Position numbers and translations under genes: made by a program
NCBI RefSeq assembly: GCF_020099275.1
Contig: NZ_CP083646.1
Span: 372,001-436,000, forward strand
Length of the DNA: 64,000 nucleotides
From: Corynebacterium falsenii
GTDB taxonomy: Bacteria; Actinomycetota; Actinomycetes; Mycobacteriales; Mycobacteriaceae
Reading direction: 5' to 3'
Notes under the pieces: generated by a model
What the model was told of the DNA's origin: nothing
The model's database searches: none
What the model saw: only the letters and a program-made list of their open reading frames with translations
Shown: piece after piece, positions 33,941 to 42,120 of the stretch
Numbering within the stretch: position 1 is the stretch's first letter
Layout: every line of letters begins with the position of its first letter

Positions 33941-35179
33941 GTGCGCGATCAACGATCGCTGCACCGACCGAAGAATGGAGTGTTAGCCCCCGTGGAACGT
34001 TTGCTTCTCCAGGTTGGCGACCGTAGCCCACGCGTCGCCGAGGTGCGTGGCACCCTGGCTCGCCTGGGAAAGCTGGAGGGCTACTCTGGTGACGCAACGG
34101 GCTCATCCAGCCAACGCTGGCAGCCCGAAGACGAGATCTTCGACGAGCACCTGGCGCAGGCACTCCGGGCCTTCCAGCAGCAGCGTGGAATCATCGCAGA
34201 CGGCACCATCACACCGGGCACCCTGCGGGCCCTGCGCGAAGCCTCCTACAAACTCGGAGCCCGCGTACTCAGCCTGCAGAGCAACCAGTTCGTGGGCGAT
34301 GACGTATCCCAGTTGCAAACGCAATTGCACGATCTGGGTTTCTACACCAATCGCGTGGACGGGCACTTTGGGCCGAAGACGCACGCAGCCGTGGTGAATT
34401 ACCAAATGAACTATGGCCTGAATTCGGACGGAGTGGTCGGCCCGGACACGCTCCGCGCGTTGTCCTACTTGGGGCGTCGGATTACGGGTGGCTCCCCGCA
34501 GTCGATCCGGGAACAGGAGCAGATTCGCTCTGCGGGCCCGCAGCTCTCCGGCAAGCGCGTGGTCATCGATCCGGGCCTGGGAGGTTCGGACAAGGGCTAC
34601 ATCGTGAAGGGGCCGTACGGGGACATCTCCGAGGAAGAGATCCTCTGGGACCTCGCAGGCCGCGTGGAGGGGCGCATGATCGCCGCCGGCATGGAGACGA
34701 TCCTCTCCCGGCCGCGGTCTGCCAACCCGTCCAACCAGGACCGAGCTAACATCGCCAACGCTTTCGGCGCCGATGTGGTCATTTCCCTGCGCACGGACAT
34801 TTACCCCAACGAGAAGGCCAACGGCGCGGCGACGTTCTACTTCGGTTCCCTGACCGGTTACTCATCCGTGGTGGGCGAGAAGCTGTCTGGATTCATTCAG
34901 CGCGAGATCGTGGCCCGCACACCGTTGCAGAATTGCTACAACCACGGACAAACCTCGGACATTCTGCGCCTCACGAGCATGCCGACCGTTCAGGTTGTTC
35001 CCGGGTACCTCACGAGCCCCAAGGACGTGGGCATCCTCACCGATCCTGCGATGCGTGACACTATCGCAGAAGCAATTGTTGTGGCCGTCAAGCGTTTGTA
35101 CCTGCTTGATGACGATGTGCACGCCACTGGCACGTTCTCATTTAGTGAGCTTCTGCGCGCGGAATCGCCGGACGCCTAG
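33941..35179 (+). CDS. cwlM: CwlM-like peptidoglycan-synthesis regulator (inactive amidase fold)
   Basis: Protein of up to 412 residues: two peptidoglycan-binding repeats (about residues 25-90 and 100-170), then an Amidase_3 domain. The zinc ligands are lost: DPGLGGSDKG has Leu for the first His, SLRTD has Arg for the second, and the late Glu region reads PTVQVVPGYL. This matches mycobacterial CwlM, a cytoplasmic activator of MurA after PknB phosphorylation. The C-terminal HATGTFSF segment resembles its phospho-Thr site. Start is uncertain: GTG 33941, or GTG 33980 with a GAAGAATGGA site. Overlaps the opposing gene by 42 bp at the 3' end. Confidence 0.88.
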   Translation: MRDQRSLHRPKNGVLAPVERLLLQVGDRSPRVAEVRGTLARLGKLEGYSGDATGSSSQRWQPEDEIFDEHLAQALRAFQQQRGIIADGTITPGTLRALREASYKLGARVLSLQSNQFVGDDVSQLQTQLHDLGFYTNRVDGHFGPKTHAAVVNYQMNYGLNSDGVVGPDTLRALSYLGRRITGGSPQSIREQEQIRSAGPQLSGKRVVIDPGLGGSDKGYIVKGPYGDISEEEILWDLAGRVEGRMIAAGMETILSRPRSANPSNQDRANIANAFGADVVISLRTDIYPNEKANGAATFYFGSLTGYSSVVGEKLSGFIQREIVARTPLQNCYNHGQTSDILRLTSMPTVQVVPGYLTSPKDVGILTDPAMRDTIAEAIVVAVKRLYLLDDDVHATGTFSFSELLRAESPDA

Positions 35180-35998
35180 CGCCCGAGCCGCGCTCTTAAT
35201 GAGCCCTCCGCCCGTCACGGTCCTGAGCATCTCAGGGCCGTTCATTGCTTTGTGGTCCTCTTCGGCGAAACGCGCGAACATGCTGGAGGCACCGGTGATC
35301 TCCGCGCGGTAGCGGGGGAAGCGCGGATGGTGTTGCACCACGGAAAACCCCTCGGCCTCCAGAATGTCTTCCGAGAGCATGGGAGCGGTGCTCAGCCGAT
35401 CGGTGACAGGATCGCCGGTATGCGCCTGCTGTGGCTCGTCCCAGCCGCGGTAGGACTCCGGAATATAGTTGAGTTCTTGAATGGCGCTGAGGGGCTGGGG
35501 GAGGGCAGCACCGCCGGTGGCATTGAGGATGAGCTCGTCGTCGAAGTCCTCCACGCGGGCGAAGGCTTCCACAGCCTTGATTCCTCGGCGGTGGGCCTCG
35601 GTGAGCACCGTGTCGATCAGTTGGTGTTCCAGGTAGAGCCCCATGTATGGCAGGGCCACATGAACGGCGCTGAGCAGGATGGCATCGGGGGAGATGGGGG
35701 CAGTGGGCAGTTGGCCGATCCCGCACATGTACCGCGCCGGCGCGAAGAAGACCGTGGCCGCCGGGACGCACTGCGCTCCCTGGTCGCCAGTGCCCACGAA
35801 GGCGGTGTAGCCACAGATACCCCATTCGAGCAGCACCTGCTGCATCCACACTTGCTTGTCAAAGGTCGGATCCTCATGGGCCATGCGCTGCTCATTGTCG
35901 GAGTCCGGCGGGGGTAGCTCCCAGAACGTCGATGCGGCTGCGCTCGCCTCGATCTGAGACATGGTGGACGGAGACAGTGCCCGAATGGATACTTCCAC
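35138..35998 (-). CDS. Conserved GNAT-like protein (Rv3916c position)
   Basis: Protein of 286 residues with an acetyltransferase-like core (AFVGTGDQG..., FFAPARYMCGIGQLP, ILLSAVHV, then a helix TVLTEAHRRGIKAVEAFAR) as in the hypothetical gene Rv3916c that lies between cwlM and parB in mycobacteria. GTG 35998 is chosen as the start because GGAAGGGAG is four bases upstream. The 3' end overlaps cwlM by 42 bp on the other strand. Function unknown; the conserved linkage suggests a cell-envelope or segregation role. Confidence 0.75.
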   Translation of the reverse strand: MEVSIRALSPSTMSQIEASAAASTFWELPPPDSDNEQRMAHEDPTFDKQVWMQQVLLEWGICGYTAFVGTGDQGAQCVPAATVFFAPARYMCGIGQLPTAPISPDAILLSAVHVALPYMGLYLEHQLIDTVLTEAHRRGIKAVEAFARVEDFDDELILNATGGAALPQPLSAIQELNYIPESYRGWDEPQQAHTGDPVTDRLSTAPMLSEDILEAEGFSVVQHHPRFPRYRAEITGASSMFARFAEEDHKAMNGPEMLRTVTGGGLIKSAARALGVRRFRAQKLTK

Positions 35999-36191
35999 TA
36001 CGCTCCCTTCCAACCACGAATCTTTATTCTCGACGCCGCACCGGGCATGACACATCGCAGCGCCATCGTGTGGATACGACGTGGGGCCTGAGCTCAATGT
36101 CTTCCGTGTTGATGCGTGCCGACTATCCGTGATTCTATGCCTTGGCAGATCAGCGCGGGGAGGGAATCACAGAATCCACAGAAACAAGAAT

Positions 36192-36223
36192 GCGGGCAAT
36201 GTTTCACGTGAAACATTGCCCGC
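36192..36223. promoter_or_regulatory. parS site 1 within a 32-bp perfect palindrome
   Basis: The 16-bp parS consensus TGTTTCACGTGAAACA lies at 36200-36215 and is embedded in an uninterrupted 32-bp inverted repeat (flanks GCGGGCAA and TTGCCCGC). ParB loads at such sites near the origin. Confidence 0.95.
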
Positions 36224-36288
36224 GCTACGTACGTCTGCCGGCGGCTTGCACACTCGCAGAGCCAGTACCGCGTACAGTGGTAAGCCTT

Positions 36289-36870
36289 CTAGTAGGAATC
36301 GTCCACACGCCGCGTCTGAACGCGTCCGGGGTGCTGTGGGCTCTCTGCGCCATACCCAGCTGCCACCACAAGGGCGACGGAACGATCATCCCGACCTTCC
36401 ATACCGATGGCCGCCTTGACCTTTTCCTCGTCCCAACCCGTGGTTGGGGAGGTCGATAAGCCTTCACCTTGTGCCGCGAGAAGCAGGAAACCAGCCATCA
36501 GCATCGCGTCGCGAAGACCGGATTCACGTAGAGCTGCGGGGCTCTTGGCCCGTTGGAAGCCTTCGACGCGCTCGATGAGCGCTGGCGGAAGGATCTCAGC
36601 TGCATCCTCAGGGAGGATCTCAGTGCGCCCGAGTGCAATGAAGACTACTGGGGCAGATAGATACTGTTTTTGGCCGGAATCTTCGTACAGCTTTTGCTTG
36701 ATCTTGGGATCGCGGACAACGACGAGATCCCGCATTTGGGCGTTGAACGCGCTTGGTGCTTCGAGGGCTAGCTCGACAACTTTGTCGAGAACATCATCAG
36801 GGATGGGCTTGTTCTCGTAGACTCGAACTGCGCGGCGTCGCCGGATGGCTTCTTCTACACTTATACTCAT
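36289..36870 (-). CDS. Nitroreductase-family FMN oxidoreductase
   Basis: Protein of about 193 residues of the NAD(P)H-dependent nitroreductase fold. N-terminal RRRRAVRVYENKPIPDDVL and EAPSAFNAQ hold FMN-binding residues; the central AMLMAGFLLLAAQGEGLSTSPTTGWD and C-terminal VALVVAAGYG follow the family. The ATG at 36870 is close to an AGGG site; an upstream start at 36921 is less likely. Sits between a parS site and parB on the same strand; no counterpart occurs at this point in mycobacteria, so it is probably an insertion. Substrate unknown. Confidence 0.82.
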   Translation of the reverse strand: MSISVEEAIRRRRAVRVYENKPIPDDVLDKVVELALEAPSAFNAQMRDLVVVRDPKIKQKLYEDSGQKQYLSAPVVFIALGRTEILPEDAAEILPPALIERVEGFQRAKSPAALRESGLRDAMLMAGFLLLAAQGEGLSTSPTTGWDEEKVKAAIGMEGRDDRSVALVVAAGYGAESPQHPGRVQTRRVDDSY

Positions 36871-36940
36871 TGCCCTGCGTCTTTCGGTGGATTTATCGGG
36901 GCTAATGGCTCTGAGCCCCACTGCTAAAACGGGTTGGTCA

Positions 36941-38164
36941 TCAGTCCTCTGAAGTGAAGCGCATCAACTCAATGATGCGCTCAAAATCCTCAGGACCACC
37001 GAATTCAACGACGATCTTTCCCTTTTTCTTCCCCATCTGTACTGAGACCTTCGTCTCAAGGGCATCGCCGGCCTGCGTAACCCACGTGCTCACAGATTCA
37101 GGAAGCTCTCCACGCTGGCTCTTCCGCTGAGAGGCAGGGGTGGGGGACCCACCCTCGCGGTTGAGAAGCGTGACGGCCTCCTCGGTTGCGCGCACGCTCA
37201 TGCCCTCGGCGACAATACGATCTGCCAAGGCATTCTGAGCCTCTGCGCCGGCCTTAAGTCCCAGCAGTGCTCGAGCATGCCCGGCCGAGAGAACCCCCGC
37301 GCCGACACGTCGCTGCACGCCAACCGGAAGTTGCAGCAAACGAATCATATTGGTGATGAGTGGGCGGGAGCGACCGATGCGCTGTGCCAACTGCTCCTGC
37401 GTGACTCCGAACTCCTCCATGAGTTGCTGGTACGCCGCGGCCTCTTCCAGCGGATTGAGTTGCACGCGGTGGATGTTCTCCAGCAGAGCATCCCGCAACA
37501 TGGCATCATCATCGGTTTCCCGAATGATCGAAGGGATAGCAGTGAAGCCTGCTTTCTTTGCCGCGCGTAGGCGGCGCTCACCCATGATGAGTTCGTAGTC
37601 GGTCTCTCCGTCTGGTGCACGGCGAACCACGATGGGTTGCATGAGTCCGAACTCGCGGAGCGAGTGAACGAGTTCGCCGAGGGCTTCTTCGTCGAAGACG
37701 GATCGCGGCTGCTTGGCGTTCGTCCGGATATTCGCTACGTCAAGTTCTTGGTAGCTCGCGCCGAAGTCGTTAGCAGCATCGTTCACACGTGCGGAATCAC
37801 CCGCACTGGTGCCACGGTCGCTCGAATGTCCTTCCACCGATGATTCGGACCTGGAAACGCGATTCTGTGCGGGCTTCTTTGCCTTACCGCCTCCCTTCTC
37901 TGTTTCGTCACCGTGACGTTTATCCTGACTGGACTTGGTGACAGTTTTGTCCGCCGACGGGGAAGGGGAGGGGCTTTCCTGGCTCTTCCTACCGCGCGTA
38001 CCGTTCTCACCGTTCCCGATGATGATATCGGCGGCACCGTTTCCGAGACTCGGCTTCGACGGCCCAGACGGAATCAGCGATGCTAACCCGCGGCCTAAAC
38101 CACCGCGGCGGCTATCACTGAGAGCCGAAGCGCTTGGCATCGCGGGCTTCTTCTTCTGTGCCAT
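36941..38164 (-). CDS. parB: Chromosome partitioning protein ParB
   Basis: CTP-dependent DNA clamp of 407 residues that loads at parS and spreads to organise the origin. Residues 1-130 form a long, charged, low-complexity linker containing the [11 protein letters not shown]arA-stimulating motif near residue 25. The ParB/Srx domain carries NAKQPRSVF and the CTP-binding GERRLRAAK; the helix-turn-helix ([24 protein letters not shown]) follows, and a C-terminal dimerisation domain ends the protein. The gene lies three bases downstream of parA, so both are cotranscribed. Confidence 0.96.
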   Translation of the reverse strand: MAQKKKPAMPSASALSDSRRGGLGRGLASLIPSGPSKPSLGNGAADIIIGNGENGTRGRKSQESPSPSPSADKTVTKSSQDKRHGDETEKGGGKAKKPAQNRVSRSESSVEGHSSDRGTSAGDSARVNDAANDFGASYQELDVANIRTNAKQPRSVFDEEALGELVHSLREFGLMQPIVVRRAPDGETDYELIMGERRLRAAKKAGFTAIPSIIRETDDDAMLRDALLENIHRVQLNPLEEAAAYQQLMEEFGVTQEQLAQRIGRSRPLITNMIRLLQLPVGVQRRVGAGVLSAGHARALLGLKAGAEAQNALADRIVAEGMSVRATEEAVTLLNREGGSPTPASQRKSQRGELPESVSTWVTQAGDALETKVSVQMGKKKGKIVVEFGGPEDFERIIELMRFTSED

Positions 38165-38167
38165 GAT

Positions 38168-39103
38168 CTACCCTTCCCCGTGTAGTTCAGGAGCAACACC
38201 GATCGGAACGGTATCCTCCGTTGGCTTGTAATCACCGCGCTTGGAAAACTCCACAGCGGCATCGAAGTAAGCGAGCGCACCTCGAGATCCACTGTCGTAT
38301 TGCAAAACCGTTTGACCGTAGCCAGGGGCCTCGGACACCTTCACCGAACGCGGAATTCGGTTATCGAGAACCACCGATCCGAAGTGGTTACGCACTTCAT
38401 CGGATACCTGCTCTGAGAGTTTGGTGCGGCCGTCGTACATGGTCAACAGCACGGCCGAGATGTGGAGCTGCGGGTTCAACGACTGACGGATCATCCCGAT
38501 GTTATTGAGCAACTGACCCACTCCCTCGAGAGCGTAGTACTCGCATTGGATTGGAATGAGAACCTCATCGACTGCCGTCATGGCGTTGATCGTTAGCAGG
38601 CCCAACGAGGGTGGACAGTCAATAAAGACGAAGTCATATCCATGCTCCTCGATGAACTCATCGGACAGAGCGCTCTCTAGCCGGTATTCGCGGCGAACCA
38701 TGCTTACTAGCTCGATCTCAGCACCTGCGAGATCGATCGTTGCCGGCACACAGTCAACGTTCGGATTATCCTTGTTTGTCTGGATTGCATCCTCCATCGA
38801 GATTTCTCCGATGAGAACTTCATAGCTGGAGGGCGTGCCCATACGGTGCTCGGCGTCGAGCGCGGTGGAGGCGTTCCCCTGTGGATCCAAATCCACAACC
38901 AACACCTTGAGTCCGTGAAGGCCCAAAGCCCACGCAAGGTTGACAGTGGAGGTCGTTTTCCCCACCCCTCCCTTCTGATTGGCAATGGTGATTTTTCGGC
39001 ACCGATCAGGCTTGGCTAGGCGAAGCCCCTGCGGGTTTTGCATCTTGGCAGCCTGACGGGCCGCGCGAGCGATTGGGGTGTCATCCCAGTCGTGAGACGC
39101 CAT
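38168..39103 (-). CDS. parA: Chromosome partitioning ATPase ParA
   Basis: Walker-type ATPase of 311 residues that moves ParB-parS complexes. The deviant Walker A motif KGGVGKTTSTVN is near residue 44, followed by VDLDPQGNAS and the DCPPSLGLLT switch region. The first 35 residues are an actinobacterial extension with ARAARQAAKMQ. A parS site lies 27 bp upstream of the ATG at 39103, so ParB may influence its promoter. Confidence 0.96.
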   Translation of the reverse strand: MASHDWDDTPIARAARQAAKMQNPQGLRLAKPDRCRKITIANQKGGVGKTTSTVNLAWALGLHGLKVLVVDLDPQGNASTALDAEHRMGTPSSYEVLIGEISMEDAIQTNKDNPNVDCVPATIDLAGAEIELVSMVRREYRLESALSDEFIEEHGYDFVFIDCPPSLGLLTINAMTAVDEVLIPIQCEYYALEGVGQLLNNIGMIRQSLNPQLHISAVLLTMYDGRTKLSEQVSDEVRNHFGSVVLDNRIPRSVKVSEAPGYGQTVLQYDSGSRGALAYFDAAVEFSKRGDYKPTEDTVPIGVAPELHGEG

Positions 39104-39125
39104 GAAATTCCTATCCTTGAATTCG

Positions 39126-39149
39126 TCAATGTTTCACGTGAAACATTGA
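39126..39149. promoter_or_regulatory. parS site 2 between rsmG and parA
   Basis: TGTTTCACGTGAAACA at 39130-39145 inside a 24-bp perfect palindrome. Lies in the parA upstream region. Confidence 0.95.
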
Positions 39150-39209
39150 GTTTCACTGGTTCCAGAGTAGTAGGGGAGTGGGACACCAACAACGCGTCCA
39201 CCATTGCTC

Positions 39210-39869
39210 TTAAGAGACTCGAGGAATCACAACGACATGGGTGGGCTCTTCTAGGACGCCCTCTCCCACCAGCTCTACCGATGCCTTACCGCCGCCAGAC
39301 CGAACAATCTGCTGTGCATCGCGCTCTATCTCTTCACTAACGGACGCCCCCTTGAGAGCCCTCATGCTGCCCCCAACCTTAACTAGCGGAAGTGACCATG
39401 CCGCGAGCTTCCCCAAAGGCGCTACTGCGCGAGAGGTTACAACTTCAGCGCCCCCAATCGAACGAACAATGTCGCCATCCTCTGCTCGCCCGCGTACCAC
39501 CCGTATCGAGAGGCCTAGCTCAGCCGACACTTCATCCAGGAATCGCGTCCTGCGGAGCAGAGGCTCTAGCAGTATCACGTCGAGATCTGGACGGGCTATG
39601 GACAGCGGAATACCCGGCAGCCCCGCCCCAGATCCCACGTCGATGACCCGGGCGCCGTGGGGAATAGCCTCACCGAGCACAGCAGAGTTTAGGACATGCC
39701 GTTCCCATATACGTCCAATTTCGCGAGGCCCGATAAGGCCGCGCTCAATCCCCTTCGTCGACAGAATGCTCGCATAATCTTCGGCCAGAGTCAGCCGTTC
39801 ACCGAAGACCTTTTCGGCGCACGCCGGAGTTGGCCCAAGGACCTCGGCGGGGAACTCAGAATCGCTCAC
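39210..39869 (-). CDS. rsmG: 16S rRNA (guanine-N7) methyltransferase RsmG
   Basis: SAM-dependent enzyme of 219 residues that methylates G527 of 16S rRNA. The SAM motif [20 protein letters not shown] is near residue 76 and the preceding [12 protein letters not shown] is a family hallmark. Upstream of parAB on the same strand, in the usual order. A third parS site lies 32 bp upstream. Unlike in mycobacteria, no jag/khpB gene separates it from yidC. Confidence 0.95.
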   Translation of the reverse strand: MSDSEFPAEVLGPTPACAEKVFGERLTLAEDYASILSTKGIERGLIGPREIGRIWERHVLNSAVLGEAIPHGARVIDVGSGAGLPGIPLSIARPDLDVILLEPLLRRTRFLDEVSAELGLSIRVVRGRAEDGDIVRSIGGAEVVTSRAVAPLGKLAAWSLPLVKVGGSMRALKGASVSEEIERDAQQIVRSGGGKASVELVGEGVLEEPTHVVVIPRVS

Positions 39870-39900
39870 TGTGCAGACCTCTCACTCTCCATCGACCGCG

Positions 39901-39918
39901 ATGTTTCACGTGAAACAT
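39901..39918. promoter_or_regulatory. parS site 3 upstream of rsmG
   Basis: TGTTTCACGTGAAACA at 39902-39917 with one extra matching base pair on each side. Third perfect copy within 3.7 kb. Confidence 0.95.
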
Positions 39919-40018
39919 TCTATCCCCCTTCGCCCGCGCACACCTATCCGTCGATCTATCGACACAGGAACAACAAAACTGTAATTACACAGCTAAGATT
40001 ACTTAAACCGACACATAA

Positions 40019-40050
40019 GAAAACCGCCGCTGTTATCAGCGGCGGTTTTC
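40019..40050. terminator. Strong intrinsic terminator after yidC
   Basis: A 14-bp perfect stem (AAAACCGCCGCTG paired with CAGCGGCGGTTTT plus an outer G-C) with loop TTAT. T-runs on both sides make it bidirectional in principle. It closes the rpmH-rnpA-yidD-yidC operon, 63 bp beyond the yidC stop. Confidence 0.85.
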
Positions 40051-40113
40051 ATTGAAACGGGCTGGCGCTCCACTGCCCCAGGGCAGAACTTCGACTTACT
40101 CGAGTTCTACAAA

Positions 40114-41094
40114 CTACTTACCCTTCTTCTTTTTCTTCTTCGGGTTATCCGGGCGAGCACCCACCTTCGGAGCGGAGGTGCGCTTCGTAGCCAGAACAGC
40201 TTCGCGTTCCGCCTCCTCCTCAGCATCCATCTTCTTGAACAGCAGCGTCTGCTGAATGAAGGACCAAGACATGTTTGTCGCCATGTACAGAGCCAGACCA
40301 ACCTGCCAGAAGAAACCACCCATGAGGTACAGCACGGGCATGGCCCACAGCATCATCTTCTGCATCATGTCCATCTGCATCTGCATCTGAGCCTGACGCG
40401 GGTCATCGTTCTTCTTCGTCGGGTTAGCGTCCTTCTTCCGCTTAGCGCGAGCCATACTGATGCGAGCGGAGAAGTGCATGAGGACGGCCGCGATAATCAT
40501 CAACGGCACAACAATCACGATGATGTTCATCCGGGTGAAGTCGACTTCACCCGTGGGGGAGAAGGCGCGGTAATTCACCGGGTCCATGTTGATGTAGCCG
40601 GATAGCGGAGCGCCCCACAGACGGGCGTTGAGGAACGACTGCACCTCGTCCACACCGAAGACATAGTTCGGCGTGTTACGAGTCTCCTCGACCGTCATAC
40701 CCACCTGGCCGAAGCCGCCGGCGGTACGGTTAAACGATCGCAGCACGTGGTACAGGCCGATGAAGATCGGCATCTGAACCAGCACCGGCAGGCACGAGGC
40801 CAACGGGTTGACACCCATCTCCTTTTGCAGCTTGCGCATCTCGAGCGCGAGCGTCTGCCGGTCGTTCTTGTGCTTTCGCTGCAACTCTTGCATCTTGGGC
40901 TGCATCTCTTGCATCTTGCGCGAAGACCGCATCTGGTTAGCAGTCGGCTTCACCAGCAAGATACGGATCGTGAACACCAGGAATACGATCGACAGCGCCC
41001 ACGTACCGCCAGCGGCCGGGTCGAGCACAAAGCTGAACACTTTGTGCCAGAACCACAACACCCCGGAGATCGGGTAATAAATGAAATTCAGCAC
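40114..41094 (-). CDS. yidC: Membrane protein insertase YidC
   Basis: Inserts proteins into the membrane with or without Sec. About 326 residues with five transmembrane helices, including ALSIVFLVFTIRILLVKPTANQ with the groove Arg, VLVQMPIFIGLYHVLRSF and WSFIQQTLLFKK. The C-terminus is a Lys-rich cytoplasmic tail. GTG 41094 is taken as the start because AGGAGAG lies just upstream and the first helix begins there; the reading frame stays open to 41289 but that part overlaps yidD. Last gene of the rpmH operon. Confidence 0.93.
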   Translation of the reverse strand: MLNFIYYPISGVLWFWHKVFSFVLDPAAGGTWALSIVFLVFTIRILLVKPTANQMRSSRKMQEMQPKMQELQRKHKNDRQTLALEMRKLQKEMGVNPLASCLPVLVQMPIFIGLYHVLRSFNRTAGGFGQVGMTVEETRNTPNYVFGVDEVQSFLNARLWGAPLSGYINMDPVNYRAFSPTGEVDFTRMNIIVIVVPLMIIAAVLMHFSARISMARAKRKKDANPTKKNDDPRQAQMQMQMDMMQKMMLWAMPVLYLMGGFFWQVGLALYMATNMSWSFIQQTLLFKKMDAEEEAEREAVLATKRTSAPKVGARPDNPKKKKKKGK

Positions 41095-41120
41095 GTCTAG
41101 AGGTCTCTCCTGTGAATCGG

Positions 41121-41516
41121 TTAAACGGTACGACTCTCGCCGCGTGATCTGCGTCGGGGCCAGCGTGGAGGGACGGGATCCCATCCACCGGGGTGCCAGG
41201 GTCCGCACCGAGCCAAACGTCCGATGGTCAGCAGCGTTCCCTTCACGAATCCATGTCGGGAATACGCTTCTAGAGCATAACTGCTGCACGTCGGATCAAA
41301 ACGACACGTCGGACCCATTTTAAGGCCAGAGAGGTTATCTTGGTAACCCTCGATTAGTCGGCGCGCCATGGCGGCCCGACCGGACCCCTCCCGCTGGGGG
41401 GAGTGGTGTGGCGTCGACGAGGACGGACTAGGCCCAGACGTAGACCCGCCAGCAGCAGAACCGGCGGCACCGAGATCGTTAGGCCGCGAGGGCTCGCCGG
41501 ATGCAGCTGTGCACAT
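41121..41516 (-). CDS. yidD: Membrane protein insertion efficiency factor YidD
   Basis: Small membrane-associated protein that aids YidC. The conserved core RRLIEGYQDNLSGLKMGPTCRFDPTCSSYALEAYSRHG with the Cys motif CRFxPTCSxYA occupies residues about 52-90. The ATG at 41516 has a GAGGAG site and overlaps the end of rnpA by 38 bp; it yields a 48-residue Ser/Pro/Gly-rich leader. A start at Met 41369 would give only the core. Operon order rpmH, rnpA, yidD, yidC is typical. Confidence 0.85.
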   Translation of the reverse strand: MCTAASGEPSRPNDLGAAGSAAGGSTSGPSPSSSTPHHSPQREGSGRAAMARRLIEGYQDNLSGLKMGPTCRFDPTCSSYALEAYSRHGFVKGTLLTIGRLARCGPWHPGGWDPVPPRWPRRRSRGESRTV

Positions 41517-41934
41517 CTCTACTCAACTCCTCGACACTCGCGCTGGCGCTGGCGGGCAACGCGCGGATGACGATGCACGCCCCCACGGGTACCTCCAACG
41601 GCGAACGGCCGGAGGGTAAATCGGCGCCGGCCACCCCGGATCGGTTCTTCAGCACGTCCGCGGCCGCGTGCCGCAGATAACGGGACACGCGATGGCGAGT
41701 GACGGCGTTGCCGACAGCCTTGGAGACCACGAGACCCACCCGCGGGCCAGCCCCAGAGCGCTCGTCCACACCGCTGGGGACCTGCTCTGCGCGCCCTGCC
41801 CCCTGATATACGTAAACCACCACCGTGCGGCTGCCCTTCTTACGGCCTTTCCTCACCGTCTTGCCAAACAAGGCGGTGGATCGGAGCCGATGCTGCGGGG
41901 ATAGCACGGTGGTGGTGGTCGACGGCGGGCCCAC
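41479..41934 (-). CDS. rnpA: Ribonuclease P protein component
   Basis: Basic protein of up to 151 residues that assists RNase P RNA in processing tRNA 5' ends. The N-terminal LSPQHRLRSTALFGKTVRKGRK and the RNP motif VGLVVSKAVGNAVTRHRVSRYLRH are diagnostic. Start is GTG at 41934 or GTG 41907; neither has a good ribosome site, and a hairpin (41938-41957) sits directly before the first. Overlaps yidD. Confidence 0.92.
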   Translation of the reverse strand: MGPPSTTTTVLSPQHRLRSTALFGKTVRKGRKKGSRTVVVYVYQGAGRAEQVPSGVDERSGAGPRVGLVVSKAVGNAVTRHRVSRYLRHAAADVLKNRSGVAGADLPSGRSPLEVPVGACIVIRALPASASASVEELSRDVHSCIRRALAA

Positions 41935-41937
41935 AAT

Positions 41938-41957
41938 GGCGATGCATCAGCATCGCC
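41938..41957 (-). promoter_or_regulatory. Hairpin between rpmH and rnpA
   Basis: GGCGATGC and GCATCGCC form a perfect 8-bp stem around a 4-base loop, starting three bases before the rnpA GTG at 41934 and 19 bases after the rpmH stop. It may attenuate rnpA expression or mark an RNA processing site, lowering RnpA relative to L34. Confidence 0.55.
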
Positions 41958-41976
41958 GTGGCCCTATTCCGCCTGA

Positions 41977-42120
41977 TTAGGCGGTGAGGGACTTACGGCC
42001 CTTACGACGACGTGCGGACACGATGGCGCGACCGGCACGAGTACGCATGCGAGTACGGAAGCCGTGCACGCGTGCACGACGGCGGTTGTTCGGCTGGAAA
42101 GTACGCTTGCCCTTAGCCAC
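41977..42120 (-). CDS. rpmH: 50S ribosomal protein L34
   Basis: Very basic ribosomal protein of 47 residues, reading [20 protein letters not shown] at its start and ending in [11 protein letters not shown], the standard L34 pattern. GTG start at 42120 with an AAGGAG ribosome site eight bases upstream. First gene of the leftward rpmH-rnpA-yidD-yidC operon, back to back with the dnaA region. Confidence 0.96.
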   Translation of the reverse strand: MAKGKRTFQPNNRRRARVHGFRTRMRTRAGRAIVSARRRKGRKSLTA

